Of a stretch of 26,447 bases of DNA, positions 1-6,883 are shown one piece after another (the stretch's first letter is position 1; each line of letters begins with the position of its first letter). Origin of the DNA: an uncultured archaeon (lineage in GTDB: Archaea > Nanobdellota > Nanobdellia > Pacearchaeales > GW2011-AR1); contig CALJLT010000039.1 of the NCBI GenBank assembly GCA_937982425.1, positions 1-26,447 of the forward strand, given 5' to 3'. The position numbers were made by a program, and so were the translations under genes. Under the pieces are notes generated by a model. The model saw only the letters and a program-made list of their open reading frames with translations, was not told the origin of the DNA and did no database searches.

Positions 1-46
1 AGATCGTATTCGGTGACTGGAGTTCAGACGTGTGCTCTTCCGATCT
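1..46. other. Illumina adapter contamination (5' end)
   Basis: Positions 13-46 match the TruSeq index-read adapter ending in GCTCTTCCGATCT. Positions 1-4 (AGAT) fit the end of the P7 arm, and 5-12 (CGTATTCG) sit where an 8-nt sample index belongs. This is library sequence, not genome. The open reading frame of the first gene runs into it, so its five apparent first residues are artificial. Confidence 0.97.
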
Positions 47-1165
47 AATAAAATTTCGAAACAAATTAATGAATTACTAAAAATAAAGGATAAAAAAAAG
101 TCGGAAATTCTAATAAAACAGGCAAAAGACATTCCTCAAAAAATAGAGAAATTAGAATCGAAAAGAAAAGTTTTAGAAGAAGAGATTAAAAAAATTATGT
201 ATAAAATTCCGAATATAATTCATCCTTCAGTACCAATAGGAAAAGATAGTTCTGAAAATGTTGAAATAAAAAAATACGGAAAACAAATTATCCCAGAATA
301 TAAAATATTTAATCATGCTGAATTAGCAGAAAAATTAAAAGGAGCCGATTTTGATAGTGCTAGAAAGAATTCTGGAAATGGTTTTTATTACCTAAAAGGA
401 GACATTTCAAAACTCCATTCAGCCGTACTAATTTATGCTAGAGATTTTATGATTGAAAAGGGATTTGAATTAATAGTTCCTCCTTATATGATTAGAAGTT
501 CAGTAGTTGAAGGAGTTATGAGTTTTGAAGAAAAAGATGCTATGATGTATAAAATAGAAGGAGAGGATCTTTATTTAATTGGAACTTCAGAACATTCTTT
601 AATAGGAATGTTTAAAGATAAAAAATTAAATGGCAAAGAGCTTCCCTATAGGTTAACGGCTTATTCTCCATGTTTTAGGAAAGAAGGCGGAGCACATGGA
701 TTAGAAGAAAAAGGATTTTACAGGGTGCATCAGTTTGAAAAACAAGAGATGGTGGTTATATGTGAACCCGAAGAAAGTTACAAATGGTACCATAAAATGA
801 TAGATGCAAGTGTAGAATTTTTTAGAAGTTTAGATATTCCGGTAAGAATCTTAGAATGCTGTTCTGGAGATTTAGGAGATTTAAAAACAAAAAGTGCAGA
901 TATTGAAGCTTGGAGTCCTAGGCAAAAAAAATATTGGGAAGCTGGTTCTTGTACTAATATGGAAGAAGCTCAAGCAAGAAGATTAGGAATAAAATATGAA
1001 AAGAATGGAGAAATTAAATTTGCCCACACATTAAACAACACAGTTGTTGCTTCCCCCCGTGCTTTAATTGCCCTTTTAGAAAATAACCAAAATAAAGATG
1101 GTTCAATAAATATCCCTCTTGCTCTTCAACCCTATATGGGAGGAAAAAAGAAAATAGGGTTATAA
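47..1165 (+). CDS. serS: Seryl-tRNA synthetase, 5'-truncated by contig end
   Basis: Class II aminoacyl-tRNA synthetase that charges tRNA-Ser with serine in the cytoplasm. The visible part begins inside the N-terminal antiparallel coiled-coil arm that grips the tRNA long variable arm (roughly the first 60 residues, rich in K/E/L). The catalytic domain follows. Motif 2 is recognisable as FRKEGGAHG followed by GFYRVHQFEKQE, and motif 3 as the segment from NNTVVASPRAL to the Pro-rich end LQPYMGG. The family is about 420-430 aa, so roughly 40-50 N-terminal residues are missing. The apparent GTG start at 32 lies in adapter and is not real. This is the common (bacterial-like) SerRS, not the rare methanogen type. 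The gene is followed by an 86-nt gap holding a perfect palindrome TTCTTTAAAGAA (1172-1183) and a T-run. Confidence 0.95.
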   Translation, partial: NKISKQINELLKIKDKKKSEILIKQAKDIPQKIEKLESKRKVLEEEIKKIMYKIPNIIHPSVPIGKDSSENVEIKKYGKQIIPEYKIFNHAELAEKLKGADFDSARKNSGNGFYYLKGDISKLHSAVLIYARDFMIEKGFELIVPPYMIRSSVVEGVMSFEEKDAMMYKIEGEDLYLIGTSEHSLIGMFKDKKLNGKELPYRLTAYSPCFRKEGGAHGLEEKGFYRVHQFEKQEMVVICEPEESYKWYHKMIDASVEFFRSLDIPVRILECCSGDLGDLKTKSADIEAWSPRQKKYWEAGSCTNMEEAQARRLGIKYEKNGEIKFAHTLNNTVVASPRALIALLENNQNKDGSINIPLALQPYMGGKKKIGL

Positions 1166-1222
1166 AATGAGTTCTTTAAAGAAATGCAATATTTTTTCAG
1201 TTCTTTTCAGTTAATGGGCTTC

Positions 1223-1233
1223 TTTTTAAATTA
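1223..1233 (+). promoter_or_regulatory. TATA-like box of malic enzyme gene
   Basis: TTTTTAAATTA is centred about 24 nt before the ATG at 1252 and there is no Shine-Dalgarno, which suggests a leaderless transcript. Just upstream, TTTTCAGTT occurs twice with a 10-nt period (1194-1202 and 1204-1212), about one DNA helical turn apart. That could be a binding site or chance. Confidence 0.5.
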
Positions 1234-1251
1234 GAATTCATTTTTTTATTA

Positions 1252-2397
1252 ATGGAAATTAAAAAAGAAGCTTTAAGATTGCACAGTGAAAAGAAAGGCA
1301 AGATAGAGATAATAAGTAAAGTTAAAATACAAGATAAAAAAGATTTATCTCTAGCATATAGTCCCGGGGTAGCTGAGCCTTGCTTAGAAATAAAAAATAA
1401 TCCAGAAAAGGTTTATGATTACACTTCTAAAGGAAACTTAATTGCCGTTATTAGTGATGGCTCAGCTGTTTTAGGTTTGGGAAATATTGGACCAGAAGCT
1501 TCTCTGCCAGTAATGGAAGGAAAAGCAATTCTTTTTAAAGAGTTCGCAAATATCGACGCCTTTCCTTTAATTTTAAATACCCAGAATGTAGAGGAAATTA
1601 TCAAAACAATAAAAATTATCTCAAAGGGATTTTCGGGAATAAATTTAGAAGACATTTCTGCTCCAAGATGTTTTGAAATAGAAGAAAGATTAAACAAAGA
1701 ATTAGATATTCCGGTTTTTCACGACGATCAACACGGAACAGCAATAGTTGTTTTAGCTGGATTAATAAATTCTTTAAAAATTGTAGAAAAGAAAGTTTCT
1801 GAAGTAAAAGTTGTAATAAATGGAGCAGGAGCAGCGGGAATAGCAATTTCTAAATTGTTAAATAAATATGGATTTAGAAATATAATTTTAGTTGACACTG
1901 AAGGAGCAATAAATAAATCTAGAATTAATTTAAATAAATACAAGCAAGAGATTAGTGAATTTAATTTAAAAGACGAATCGGGATCGTTGGAAAAAGTTAT
2001 AAAAAATGCAGATGTTTTTATTGGAGTAAGTTTAGGGAATTTAGTTACAAGTTCTATGGTAAAAAGCATGAATAAAGATCCGATAATTTTTGCTTTGGCA
2101 AATCCTATTCCAGAAATAAGTCCAGATTTAGCTTTGAAAGCTGGAGCGAGAATTGTTGCAACTGGTCGCTCGGATTTTCCTAATCAAGTAAATAATGTTT
2201 TAGCCTTTCCAGGAGTGTTTAGGGGAATTTTAGATTCAAGAGTTAAAAAGATAAATGAAGAAATGAAAATTTCTGCCGCAGAAGCTTTAGCAAGTTTGAT
2301 TAAAGATGAAGTAAGAGAAGATTATATTCTTCCAGATATTTTTGATAAACGGGTAGTTAAAGAAGTCAGCGAAGCAATTATAAAAACAATTAAATAG
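1252..2397 (+). CDS. Malic enzyme, NAD(P)-dependent
   Basis: Oxidatively decarboxylates malate to pyruvate and CO2, reducing NAD(P)+. Visible motifs in order are YSPGVAEPC (36-44), a glycine-rich stretch ending in MEGKA with the likely catalytic Lys at 91, the metal-site region EDISAPR (133-139), FHDDQHGT (156-163) and the Rossmann dinucleotide loop GAGAAG (191-196). At 381 aa it is the short single-module prokaryotic type, lacking the phosphotransacetylase-like extension of MaeB. Cofactor preference (NAD or NADP) cannot be read with confidence. In a reduced DPANN metabolism it is a plausible source of pyruvate and NAD(P)H. It is separated from the next membrane-protein gene by 17 nt and may be cotranscribed with it. 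Confidence 0.95.
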   Translation: MEIKKEALRLHSEKKGKIEIISKVKIQDKKDLSLAYSPGVAEPCLEIKNNPEKVYDYTSKGNLIAVISDGSAVLGLGNIGPEASLPVMEGKAILFKEFANIDAFPLILNTQNVEEIIKTIKIISKGFSGINLEDISAPRCFEIEERLNKELDIPVFHDDQHGTAIVVLAGLINSLKIVEKKVSEVKVVINGAGAAGIAISKLLNKYGFRNIILVDTEGAINKSRINLNKYKQEISEFNLKDESGSLEKVIKNADVFIGVSLGNLVTSSMVKSMNKDPIIFALANPIPEISPDLALKAGARIVATGRSDFPNQVNNVLAFPGVFRGILDSRVKKINEEMKISAAEALASLIKDEVREDYILPDIFDKRVVKEVSEAIIKTIK

Positions 2398-2414
2398 TGT
2401 TTTTACTAATTTAA

Positions 2415-2693
2415 ATGATGGTCAAACCAAAAAGAAATGAAAAACTTAGCTTTTCTGAACAAGCTTTATTAGTCGGATTATTTCTTGCAGATATTCTTTT
2501 ATTATTAAGTTTATTACATGTTTTTTTTGGATGGGTTGAAGGATTTATCAATTTATTTTTAATTTTATTCCAAGAATTTGGTTATGCTTTGAATTTTTTG
2601 GGAATTTTAATTGGAATAATCTGTGCATTTATTTTTGGATTTGTTTTTACTTACTGGTATTTATTAACTAAGAAATTTCTTGTTAGAGAGTAA
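2415..2693 (+). CDS. Small two-helix membrane protein, unknown
   Basis: 92 aa with a charged N-terminus (residues 1-14, Lys/Arg-rich), then hydrophobic segments at about 18-46 and 58-84 and a basic tail (LLTKKFLVRE). The second helix has small residues (G/A) spaced as in helix packing motifs. The overall look resembles the small archaeal/bacterial families annotated as holin-like or DUF5676 membrane proteins, but this is resemblance only. There are two successive ATG codons (2415, 2418), of which the first is used here. It lies 17 nt after the malic enzyme, so it may share that transcript, although an AATTAAAT stretch at about 2388-2396 could serve as its own TATA box. No function is assigned. 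Confidence 0.7.
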   Translation: MMVKPKRNEKLSFSEQALLVGLFLADILLLLSLLHVFFGWVEGFINLFLILFQEFGYALNFLGILIGIICAFIFGFVFTYWYLLTKKFLVRE

Positions 2694-2704
2694 GATTTAA
2701 AAAA
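2694..2704 (+). promoter_or_regulatory. TATA-like box of tRNA-Asp
   Basis: GATTTAAAAAAG is centred about 29 nt before the mature 5' end of the tRNA at 2728, the usual distance for an archaeal tRNA promoter. It overlaps the 3' end of the preceding membrane-protein gene. Confidence 0.4.
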
Positions 2705-2727
2705 GAGGTTTTTCTGTATAAATTATT

Positions 2728-2799
2728 GCCTCAGTTGTCCAATGGCTAAGACATCTGCCTGTCGCGCAGAAGACCCGGGTTCGATTCCCGGCTGGGGCG
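2728..2799 (+). tRNA. tRNA-Asp (anticodon GTC)
   Basis: 72-nt class I tRNA. The acceptor stem GCCTCAG pairs with CTGGGGC with one T-G wobble. The anticodon stem TCTGC/GCAGA encloses the loop CTGTCGC with anticodon GTC. The T arm is CCGGG-TTCGATT-CCCGG. The discriminator base is G, as expected for Asp. No intron is present. CCA is not encoded directly after the discriminator (the next bases are TACCA). It is followed by a T-rich stretch (ATTTTTCC) that may terminate transcription. Confidence 0.96.
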
Positions 2800-2942
2800 T
2801 ACCATTTTTCCAAATTTTCAAAAACATTTATATACTTAAATTTTATTTCAATGTTATAGGGATTAAATATAAAAGAGGGGAGAATCTTAAAATTTAGTTT
2901 ATCCAGTTCCTTTTCTTTTAATTTTAAACTAATCATTTTAAA

Positions 2943-3473
2943 ATGCCGATTAAAAAGAAAATAAAAAAGAAAGAAACTAAATCTAATATTAGGGAAGAAG
3001 ATACTTTTTTAGAAGTTAAAAAATTATCTAAGGAGGTTTCTCCACCTGAGTATATTCTTGAAGGAGATGTTGGTTTAGATTTAAGGGCAAACGAAAGTGT
3101 TAGTTTAATGCCTATGGAACAAAAAGCAGTAAAAACAGGACTAATAATAAAGATCCCAAAAGGACACGTAGGTTTAATAAGAGACAGAGCTGGAATTGTA
3201 AATAATATGAATGTTCACACGGCAGCAGGGACTTTTGATCCGGATTATAGGGGAGAAGTATCTATAATTTTAGTAAATTTGGGAGAAAGTGAAGTAGAAA
3301 TTGAAAAAGGTATGAGAATTGCTCAGATGATTATTCTTCCAATAAGAAAAGTAAAAGTTAAATTAGTCGACACTTTATCTAAGACTGAAAGAGGAGAAAA
3401 AGGTTTTGGTTCTACCGGAATAAAGGAAAAATTAGAAGCCTTTAAAGAGCTAGACAGGAAAATAAAGAAATAA
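2943..3473 (+). CDS. dut: dUTP diphosphatase (dUTPase)
   Basis: Hydrolyses dUTP to dUMP and pyrophosphate, keeping uracil out of DNA and supplying dUMP for thymidylate. The five dUTPase motifs are visible: I, GDVGLDLRA (41-49); II, degenerate as IRDRAGI (79-85); III, GTFDPDYRGE (96-105) with the catalytic-type Asp; IV, KGMRIAQMI (122-130); V, ERGEKGFGSTG (149-159). Motif II lacks the usual RSS(G/L) wording, a form shared with the dCTP deaminase/dUTPase superfamily, but the complete Gly-rich motif V argues for a homotrimeric dUTPase. A lysine-rich N-terminal extension of about 20 residues and a helical C-terminal tail (160-176) are additions. The gene is convergent with the next one, with only 3 nt between stop codons. 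Confidence 0.92.
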   Translation: MPIKKKIKKKETKSNIREEDTFLEVKKLSKEVSPPEYILEGDVGLDLRANESVSLMPMEQKAVKTGLIIKIPKGHVGLIRDRAGIVNNMNVHTAAGTFDPDYRGEVSIILVNLGESEVEIEKGMRIAQMIILPIRKVKVKLVDTLSKTERGEKGFGSTGIKEKLEAFKELDRKIKK

Positions 3474-3476
3474 AAA

Positions 3477-4022
3477 TTACTTCAATTTTTTAAAAATATA
3501 ATCTATTCTCTCTTTTTTTAAATCTTTATGAATTGAAGGGAATATTTTTATCTTTTTTATTTTGATTCCGCAAAAGAATAATATTTTTCCTAAAGTTCTA
3601 ATTTGGTCTATTTTACCTATACTCGAAGTATAAAATTTATTTCCTCCCGCAGTACAAAAAAATTGTGCACTTTTTCCTTTTAGAAGTTTCTTTGGTTTTC
3701 CATTTACATATTTAAATGCAAATCCAGGAATAAGTGTTCTTTCTAAAAAGGATTTTAATAAAGACGGCATTTCTCCCCACCAGAGCGGATAAAAGAAAAC
3801 TAAATGATCCGCCCAATAAATATTTTTCTGAGCTTTTTTTAAGTCAGTTTCCAATTCTCTTGAATAAATATCTTCACTTATAAAATCAAATTTTAAATCC
3901 ACTAATTTTAAAATTTTAACTTCGTGACCTTCTTTCTTCTTTAATTTAGCATAGTTTTCACTAAGTAATTCAGATAAATTTTTTTTTCTATAAGGATGTC
4001 CATTTATGATTAAAATTTTCAT
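3477..4022 (-). CDS. Flavodoxin-fold NAD(P)H:acceptor oxidoreductase
   Basis: Member of the Flavodoxin_2 family (NQO/MdaB/KefF-like), soluble FMN- or FAD-dependent two-electron reductases of quinones and similar electrophiles. Visible are the N-terminal beta strand and phosphate-binding loop ILIINGHPYRKKNLS (3-17), the family signature around FFYPLWWGEMPSLLKSFLER (75-94), and KGKSAQFFCTAGG (115-127), which contributes to the flavin site. At 181 aa the length is typical. It is preceded 17 nt upstream by a DoxX-family membrane protein on the same strand, so the two form an operon. This is a recurrent pairing of a quinone-interacting membrane protein with a soluble reductase that suggests a role in thiol or quinone redox defence. 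The exact substrate is not readable. Confidence 0.88.
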   Translation of the reverse strand: MKILIINGHPYRKKNLSELLSENYAKLKKKEGHEVKILKLVDLKFDFISEDIYSRELETDLKKAQKNIYWADHLVFFYPLWWGEMPSLLKSFLERTLIPGFAFKYVNGKPKKLLKGKSAQFFCTAGGNKFYTSSIGKIDQIRTLGKILFFCGIKIKKIKIFPSIHKDLKKERIDYIFKKLK

Positions 4023-4039
4023 TATAAAAAATAAAAAGC

Positions 4040-4393
4040 CTATCTTTTAGAATAGGCCAATAATAAATAATTTGTTACCAAAATTAAATGCATAATAACT
4101 CTTGTCCAATCTCCCCAATGAGAGATAAATAGAGATACCAATAAAATAATTATTGGTGGGATTATGGAATACTTAATTTTCCAATTAGAAATTATTGCCA
4201 GTCCAAAAATTATCTCAGACAAAGCAAGAACCCATGCAAAAAACAAGGGAATTGGAAAACCAAATCCGTTAAGCATATTTGCAACTCCATTAGGAGTAAA
4301 TACAAACATTTTGGTCAAACCAGGAATTAACATAACTAATCCAAGTAAAATTCGATTAGTAAACGAAATTTTGTTAATTAAATCTTTATTCAT
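4040..4393 (-). CDS. DoxX family membrane protein
   Basis: 117 aa with four predicted transmembrane helices (about residues 13-31, 47-68, 76-92 and 97-114), matching the DoxX/DoxD-like fold. The typical first-helix pattern RILLGLVMLIPGLTKMF and the second-helix acidic residue in LALSEIIFGLA are present. Family members are linked to quinone-dependent oxidation of thiosulfate or to thiol/oxidative stress defence, and the role here is inferred only. It is the first gene of an operon with the downstream flavodoxin-like reductase. Unusually for this window it has a strong Shine-Dalgarno (GGAGGA on the minus strand, 4398-4403) with a 4-nt spacer. Its promoter carries an inverted repeat over the TATA box. 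Confidence 0.85.
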   Translation of the reverse strand: MNKDLINKISFTNRILLGLVMLIPGLTKMFVFTPNGVANMLNGFGFPIPLFFAWVLALSEIIFGLAIISNWKIKYSIIPPIIILLVSLFISHWGDWTRVIMHLILVTNYLLLAYSKR

Positions 4394-4423
4394 TTTTCCT
4401 CCTTTTTATTTTATAAAAAGTAA

Positions 4424-4450
4424 TTCATATGAAAATTATTTCATATATAA
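4424..4450 (-). promoter_or_regulatory. Promoter and putative operator of doxX-reductase operon
   Basis: On the minus strand a TATA box TTTATATA (plus-strand 4443-4450) precedes the doxX start by about 50 nt. An inverted repeat with 8-bp arms, ATATGAAA (4427-4434) and TTTCATAT (4439-4446), separated by 4 nt, overlaps the TATA box. A second perfect 10-bp palindrome TTCATATGAA lies at 4424-4433. TTCATAT is therefore repeated 16 nt apart. This arrangement would let a dimeric repressor block TBP access. The regulator is not identified. Confidence 0.5.
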
Positions 4451-4520
4451 ATCTTTTGATTAAAAATTTATTAAAAATATTAAATAAAAAAATAAAAAAT
4501 ATAATTTGTTTCCAAAATTA

Positions 4521-4871
4521 TTAGTATCTTCTACGGTTACCGTCTCTACTTCCGCTTCTATTGCTTCCGCCGCTACGATTTCCATAGCCTTGATTAAAAC
4601 TTCTTCTTTGAGGTCTACTATCTGATTCTTCTCTTGGTTTTGCTTCAGAAACTTTTAAAGGTCTTCCTTCAAGTTCTTTTCCGTCCATTTCAGCTAGAGC
4701 TTTTTTAGCAGCTTCAACATCTGAAAAAGTAACAAATCCAAAACCTTTCGATCTATTAGAAAACTTATCTGAAATTATGCTTGCATCTTCAATATTTCCA
4801 AATTTCTCAAAAGCTTTTTTTAAAGTATCACTAGTAACACTAAAAGCTAGATTTCCTACATACAACTTCAT
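4521..4871 (-). CDS. RRM RNA-binding protein with Gly/Arg-rich tail
   Basis: Single RNA recognition motif, about residues 2-77, with RNP2 LYVGNL (3-8) and RNP1 KGFGFVTF (42-49) both intact, including the aromatic residues that stack on RNA bases. A disordered tail from about 80 to 116 follows, rich in Arg, Gly, Ser and Asn (RSGGSNRSGSRDG), resembling the glycine-rich RNA-binding proteins of plants and the Rbp proteins of cyanobacteria. Those are often cold-induced RNA chaperones, and that role is inferred here. RRM proteins are uncommon in Archaea, so lateral acquisition from bacteria is plausible. It has a good Shine-Dalgarno (GGGAGG on the minus strand, 4879-4884, 7-nt spacer) and a longer leader than its neighbours, consistent with translational control. 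Confidence 0.93.
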   Translation of the reverse strand: MKLYVGNLAFSVTSDTLKKAFEKFGNIEDASIISDKFSNRSKGFGFVTFSDVEAAKKALAEMDGKELEGRPLKVSEAKPREESDSRPQRRSFNQGYGNRSGGSNRSGSRDGNRRRY

Positions 4872-4897
4872 CTTCCTTCCTCCCTTGCGCCTAACAT
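4868..4897 (-). CDS. Possible upstream mini-ORF in the RRM gene leader
   Basis: Nine codons (MLGAREEGR) from an ATG at 4897 to a TGA that overlaps the RRM start codon as ATGA. The mini-ORF contains the Shine-Dalgarno of the RRM gene. Such a layout could couple translation or be accidental. No conservation can be checked here. Confidence 0.25.
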   Translation of the reverse strand: MLGAREEGR

Positions 4898-4951
4898 TAA
4901 ATTAGAAATTTTAGCTCCTTTTTAATGTTTTGGGTAGTGCAAAATTTAAAG
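4893..4951 (-). promoter_or_regulatory. Promoter/leader region of RRM gene with inverted repeat
   Basis: A TATA-like CTTTAAATTTT on the minus strand (plus 4941-4951) predicts transcription starting near 4921, giving a leader of about 50 nt. A 9-bp inverted repeat AACATTAAA (4893-4901) / TTTAATGTT (4921-4929) flanks a 19-nt spacer that holds a GGAG. If transcription starts upstream of 4929 it would form an RNA hairpin. Otherwise it is a DNA-level site. Confidence 0.35.
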
Positions 4952-4972
4952 ATTTTAGAATTTTTTGATAGC

Positions 4973-5338
4973 TTAATCTTCTTCAATATCGGCTTCTTCT
5001 TCTATTTCATCCTCAGGAGTAACAAGTTCCATAATTTCTCCCTCTTCAATAATTTCTTTCTCTAATTCTATTTCTTCTTCTATTTTTTGAGGATCTTCCA
5101 TTTTAGGAGCCTTAACTCTTTTAAGTGCTTCTTCTTTTCTTTTTGGAAGCGGCTGTCTAATTGAAATGGGTAAAACATTAGAATTAAACTCTATTTCTGC
5201 AATCTTCAAGGCATCATAATTTATTCTTTCTAAATCTTCTTGAGAAATTTTAATCAAAAGAGGAGCATTCATTGCAATCTGCAATGCCCTTGCACCCAAG
5301 ATTCTTGCCCTTTCATATTTGGTAAATTTTTGTTCCAT
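4973..5338 (-). CDS. rpoK: RNA polymerase subunit K (Rpo6/Rpb6-like) with acidic tail
   Basis: Archaeal counterpart of eukaryotic Rpb6 and bacterial omega, which helps assemble and stabilise the RNA polymerase around the largest subunit. The conserved core is at about residues 5-70: TKYERARILGARALQIAMNAP, then an IAEIEF helix and the terminal strand LPISIRQPLP. Most archaeal RpoK proteins are about 55-95 aa. This one is 121 aa because of a C-terminal extension from about residue 75, dominated by Glu, Asp and Ile. The tail is unusual and has no recognisable domain. A TATA-like TTTTAAAATA (plus 5359-5368) lies 26 nt before the ATG, so the gene probably has its own leaderless transcript despite lying just 34 nt after the exosome genes. 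Confidence 0.93.
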   Translation of the reverse strand: MEQKFTKYERARILGARALQIAMNAPLLIKISQEDLERINYDALKIAEIEFNSNVLPISIRQPLPKRKEEALKRVKAPKMEDPQKIEEEIELEKEIIEEGEIMELVTPEDEIEEEADIEED

Positions 5339-5372
5339 ATTAAAAGTTAGTGTTTTTTATTTTAAAAGCTTT

Positions 5373-6179
5373 CTAAAAGTATTTTTGTAACTCTTTTAGT
5401 GTCTTTTTTGAAACTTCATTAGCTATTTCAAAAACTTTTTTCATTTCATCTATTGAAAGCGATTCTGAATTACTTTTTTGAACAGAAGAGATTATTCCGT
5501 TAGAAATACCGATTGTAACACGAGTTTTACTTAAATCCTCTTCTTCTCTAGTCGGATCCACAAGGAAAGCATCTCCTACTTTATGAACACTAACAGGAAT
5601 AGGAATTATGTCTGTAATAGGAATTGGTTTATTTGTTAATTCAAATACAATTTTATTTTGTTCTTCATCATACTTTGGAAGTTTAGCAATTTTTAAAGCA
5701 ATAATTGCTCCAAGAGCTGCAGCATCCATCAAATTTCCCCCGTCATTAATTGAATAAACATCAACAAAAACTGTCCAAACCTTTTCTCCTTCTTTGATAC
5801 AAAGTTTTTCAAAATCAATAAATCCGGATTCTCTCAATCCCCTATCAACAACCCTTCCCAATTCAATAGCTTCAAATTTAGGAGGGCCATTTTCAAATCT
5901 AGGAGAGCTCAGAGGTAATAACTCTGCTGTAACCATGAAATTTCCCTTGTTGGGAGAATCAGGATATGGTTCCCCAATTCCGAGCTTAACTCCAACAATA
6001 ACTTCGGTTTCTCCAAGTTTAACTCGAACAGAACCTTCAGCTTTTTTACTTATCCCCTTTTCAACAATTATTTTTCTAAAATCCAAAGGCCCTCGACCAT
6101 CAAATCTTTTTCCTTCTGATAAATATTTGGCAATCCTTTCTCCAGTTACTCTGTCTGTTGTTCTTACTTTATCTACCAT
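5373..6179 (-). CDS. rrp42: Archaeal exosome subunit Rrp42
   Basis: RNase PH-fold, catalytically inactive partner of Rrp41. Three Rrp41-Rrp42 dimers make the hexameric ring of the archaeal exosome, which degrades and tails RNA 3' ends. RNase PH features include FDGRGPLDFR (26-35), the glycine-rich strand EGSVRVKLGETEVIVGVK, the Rrp42-specific loop region GEPYPDSPNKG, and VDRGLRES. At 268 aa the length matches the family (about 260-275). Its ATG overlaps the rrp41 stop by one base (TAATG), so translation is coupled and the subunits are made in step. It is the last gene of the psmA-SBDS-rrp4-rrp41-rrp42 operon. Confidence 0.96.
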   Translation of the reverse strand: MVDKVRTTDRVTGERIAKYLSEGKRFDGRGPLDFRKIIVEKGISKKAEGSVRVKLGETEVIVGVKLGIGEPYPDSPNKGNFMVTAELLPLSSPRFENGPPKFEAIELGRVVDRGLRESGFIDFEKLCIKEGEKVWTVFVDVYSINDGGNLMDAAALGAIIALKIAKLPKYDEEQNKIVFELTNKPIPITDIIPIPVSVHKVGDAFLVDPTREEEDLSKTRVTIGISNGIISSVQKSNSESLSIDEMKKVFEIANEVSKKTLKELQKYF

Positions 6180-6883
6180 TATTCTTCTTTAATACTCTCC
6201 TTTAATGCTTTCTTTTGAATTTCATAAATTTTTTGACAAGCTTCTTTAGCCATATCTATAGCTTCTTTAATTTGTTCAACTCCTATTTTTCCATCAAGTT
6301 GAAAATGAGTTATTTTTCCCGAAGAAGTCATAGATATTGGTATGTCCGTTGGGCCTTCCCCTTCATGATAATCTTCCTCTTCTTTAGTTAAATCAACTAC
6401 AAGAGTTTTGTCTAATTTTCCGATAGATATAGAAGAGACCATGTCTTTCATAGGTATTCCAGCGTGGGCCAGAGCTAAAGCTGCAGCATTAATTCCTGCA
6501 CATCTTGTTCCAGCATCAGCCTGAATTATATTTATAAAAACATCTACAACTTGGTTTGGAAATTTTTCTAACATTAAAACCGGTTCTAAAGCCCATTTAG
6601 TTATTTCTGAAATTTCCATACTTCTTCTATTAATTCCAGGTTTTATTCTATCTGAAACCGAAAAACTATTCATATTGTAAGTGCATCTAATCTGTCCAGT
6701 CGCTGGATCTTGTTGATGTTGAGGATGCATTTTCTTTGGACCATAAACAGCCGCGTAAGCAATTGTATCCCCGCTTCTGAACATAGCAGATCCATCTGCG
6801 TTAGGAATTATTCCAACTTTAGCTTCTGTAGATCTTAATTCTTTTAATCCTCTTCCGTCTGGTCTTGTAAATTTAGCTGTCAT
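6179..6883 (-). CDS. rrp41: Archaeal exosome catalytic subunit Rrp41
   Basis: Phosphorolytic 3'-5' exoribonuclease (and reverse polyadenylating) subunit of the exosome ring. Motifs are RPDGR (7-11), the phosphate/RNA-binding RR pair in GINRRSMEISE (83-93), DAGTRCAGINAA (123-134), and DLTKEEEDYHEGEGPTDIPIS (164-184), in which the Asp of TDIPIS is the expected catalytic acid. All active-site elements look intact, in contrast to the inactive Rrp42. At 234 aa it is slightly short of the usual 240-250. The start overlaps the rrp4 stop by 4 nt (ATGA). Confidence 0.96.
   Translation of the reverse strand: MTAKFTRPDGRGLKELRSTEAKVGIIPNADGSAMFRSGDTIAYAAVYGPKKMHPQHQQDPATGQIRCTYNMNSFSVSDRIKPGINRRSMEISEITKWALEPVLMLEKFPNQVVDVFINIIQADAGTRCAGINAAALALAHAGIPMKDMVSSISIGKLDKTLVVDLTKEEEDYHEGEGPTDIPISMTSSGKITHFQLDGKIGVEQIKEAIDMAKEACQKIYEIQKKALKESIKEE

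Noticed and set aside
1419-2069. Three minus-strand frames inside the malic enzyme gene
   Set aside because: Shadow frames: biased composition, no start signals, and the plus strand encodes an unmistakable enzyme.
2697-2936. Minus-strand 79-aa reading frame over the tRNA-Asp gene
   Set aside because: It is the antisense translation of the tRNA (typical GNRTRVFCATGRCLSHWTT wording), not a protein gene.
5794-6192. Plus-strand 132-aa frame opposite rrp42
   Set aside because: Antisense shadow of a well-conserved exosome gene.
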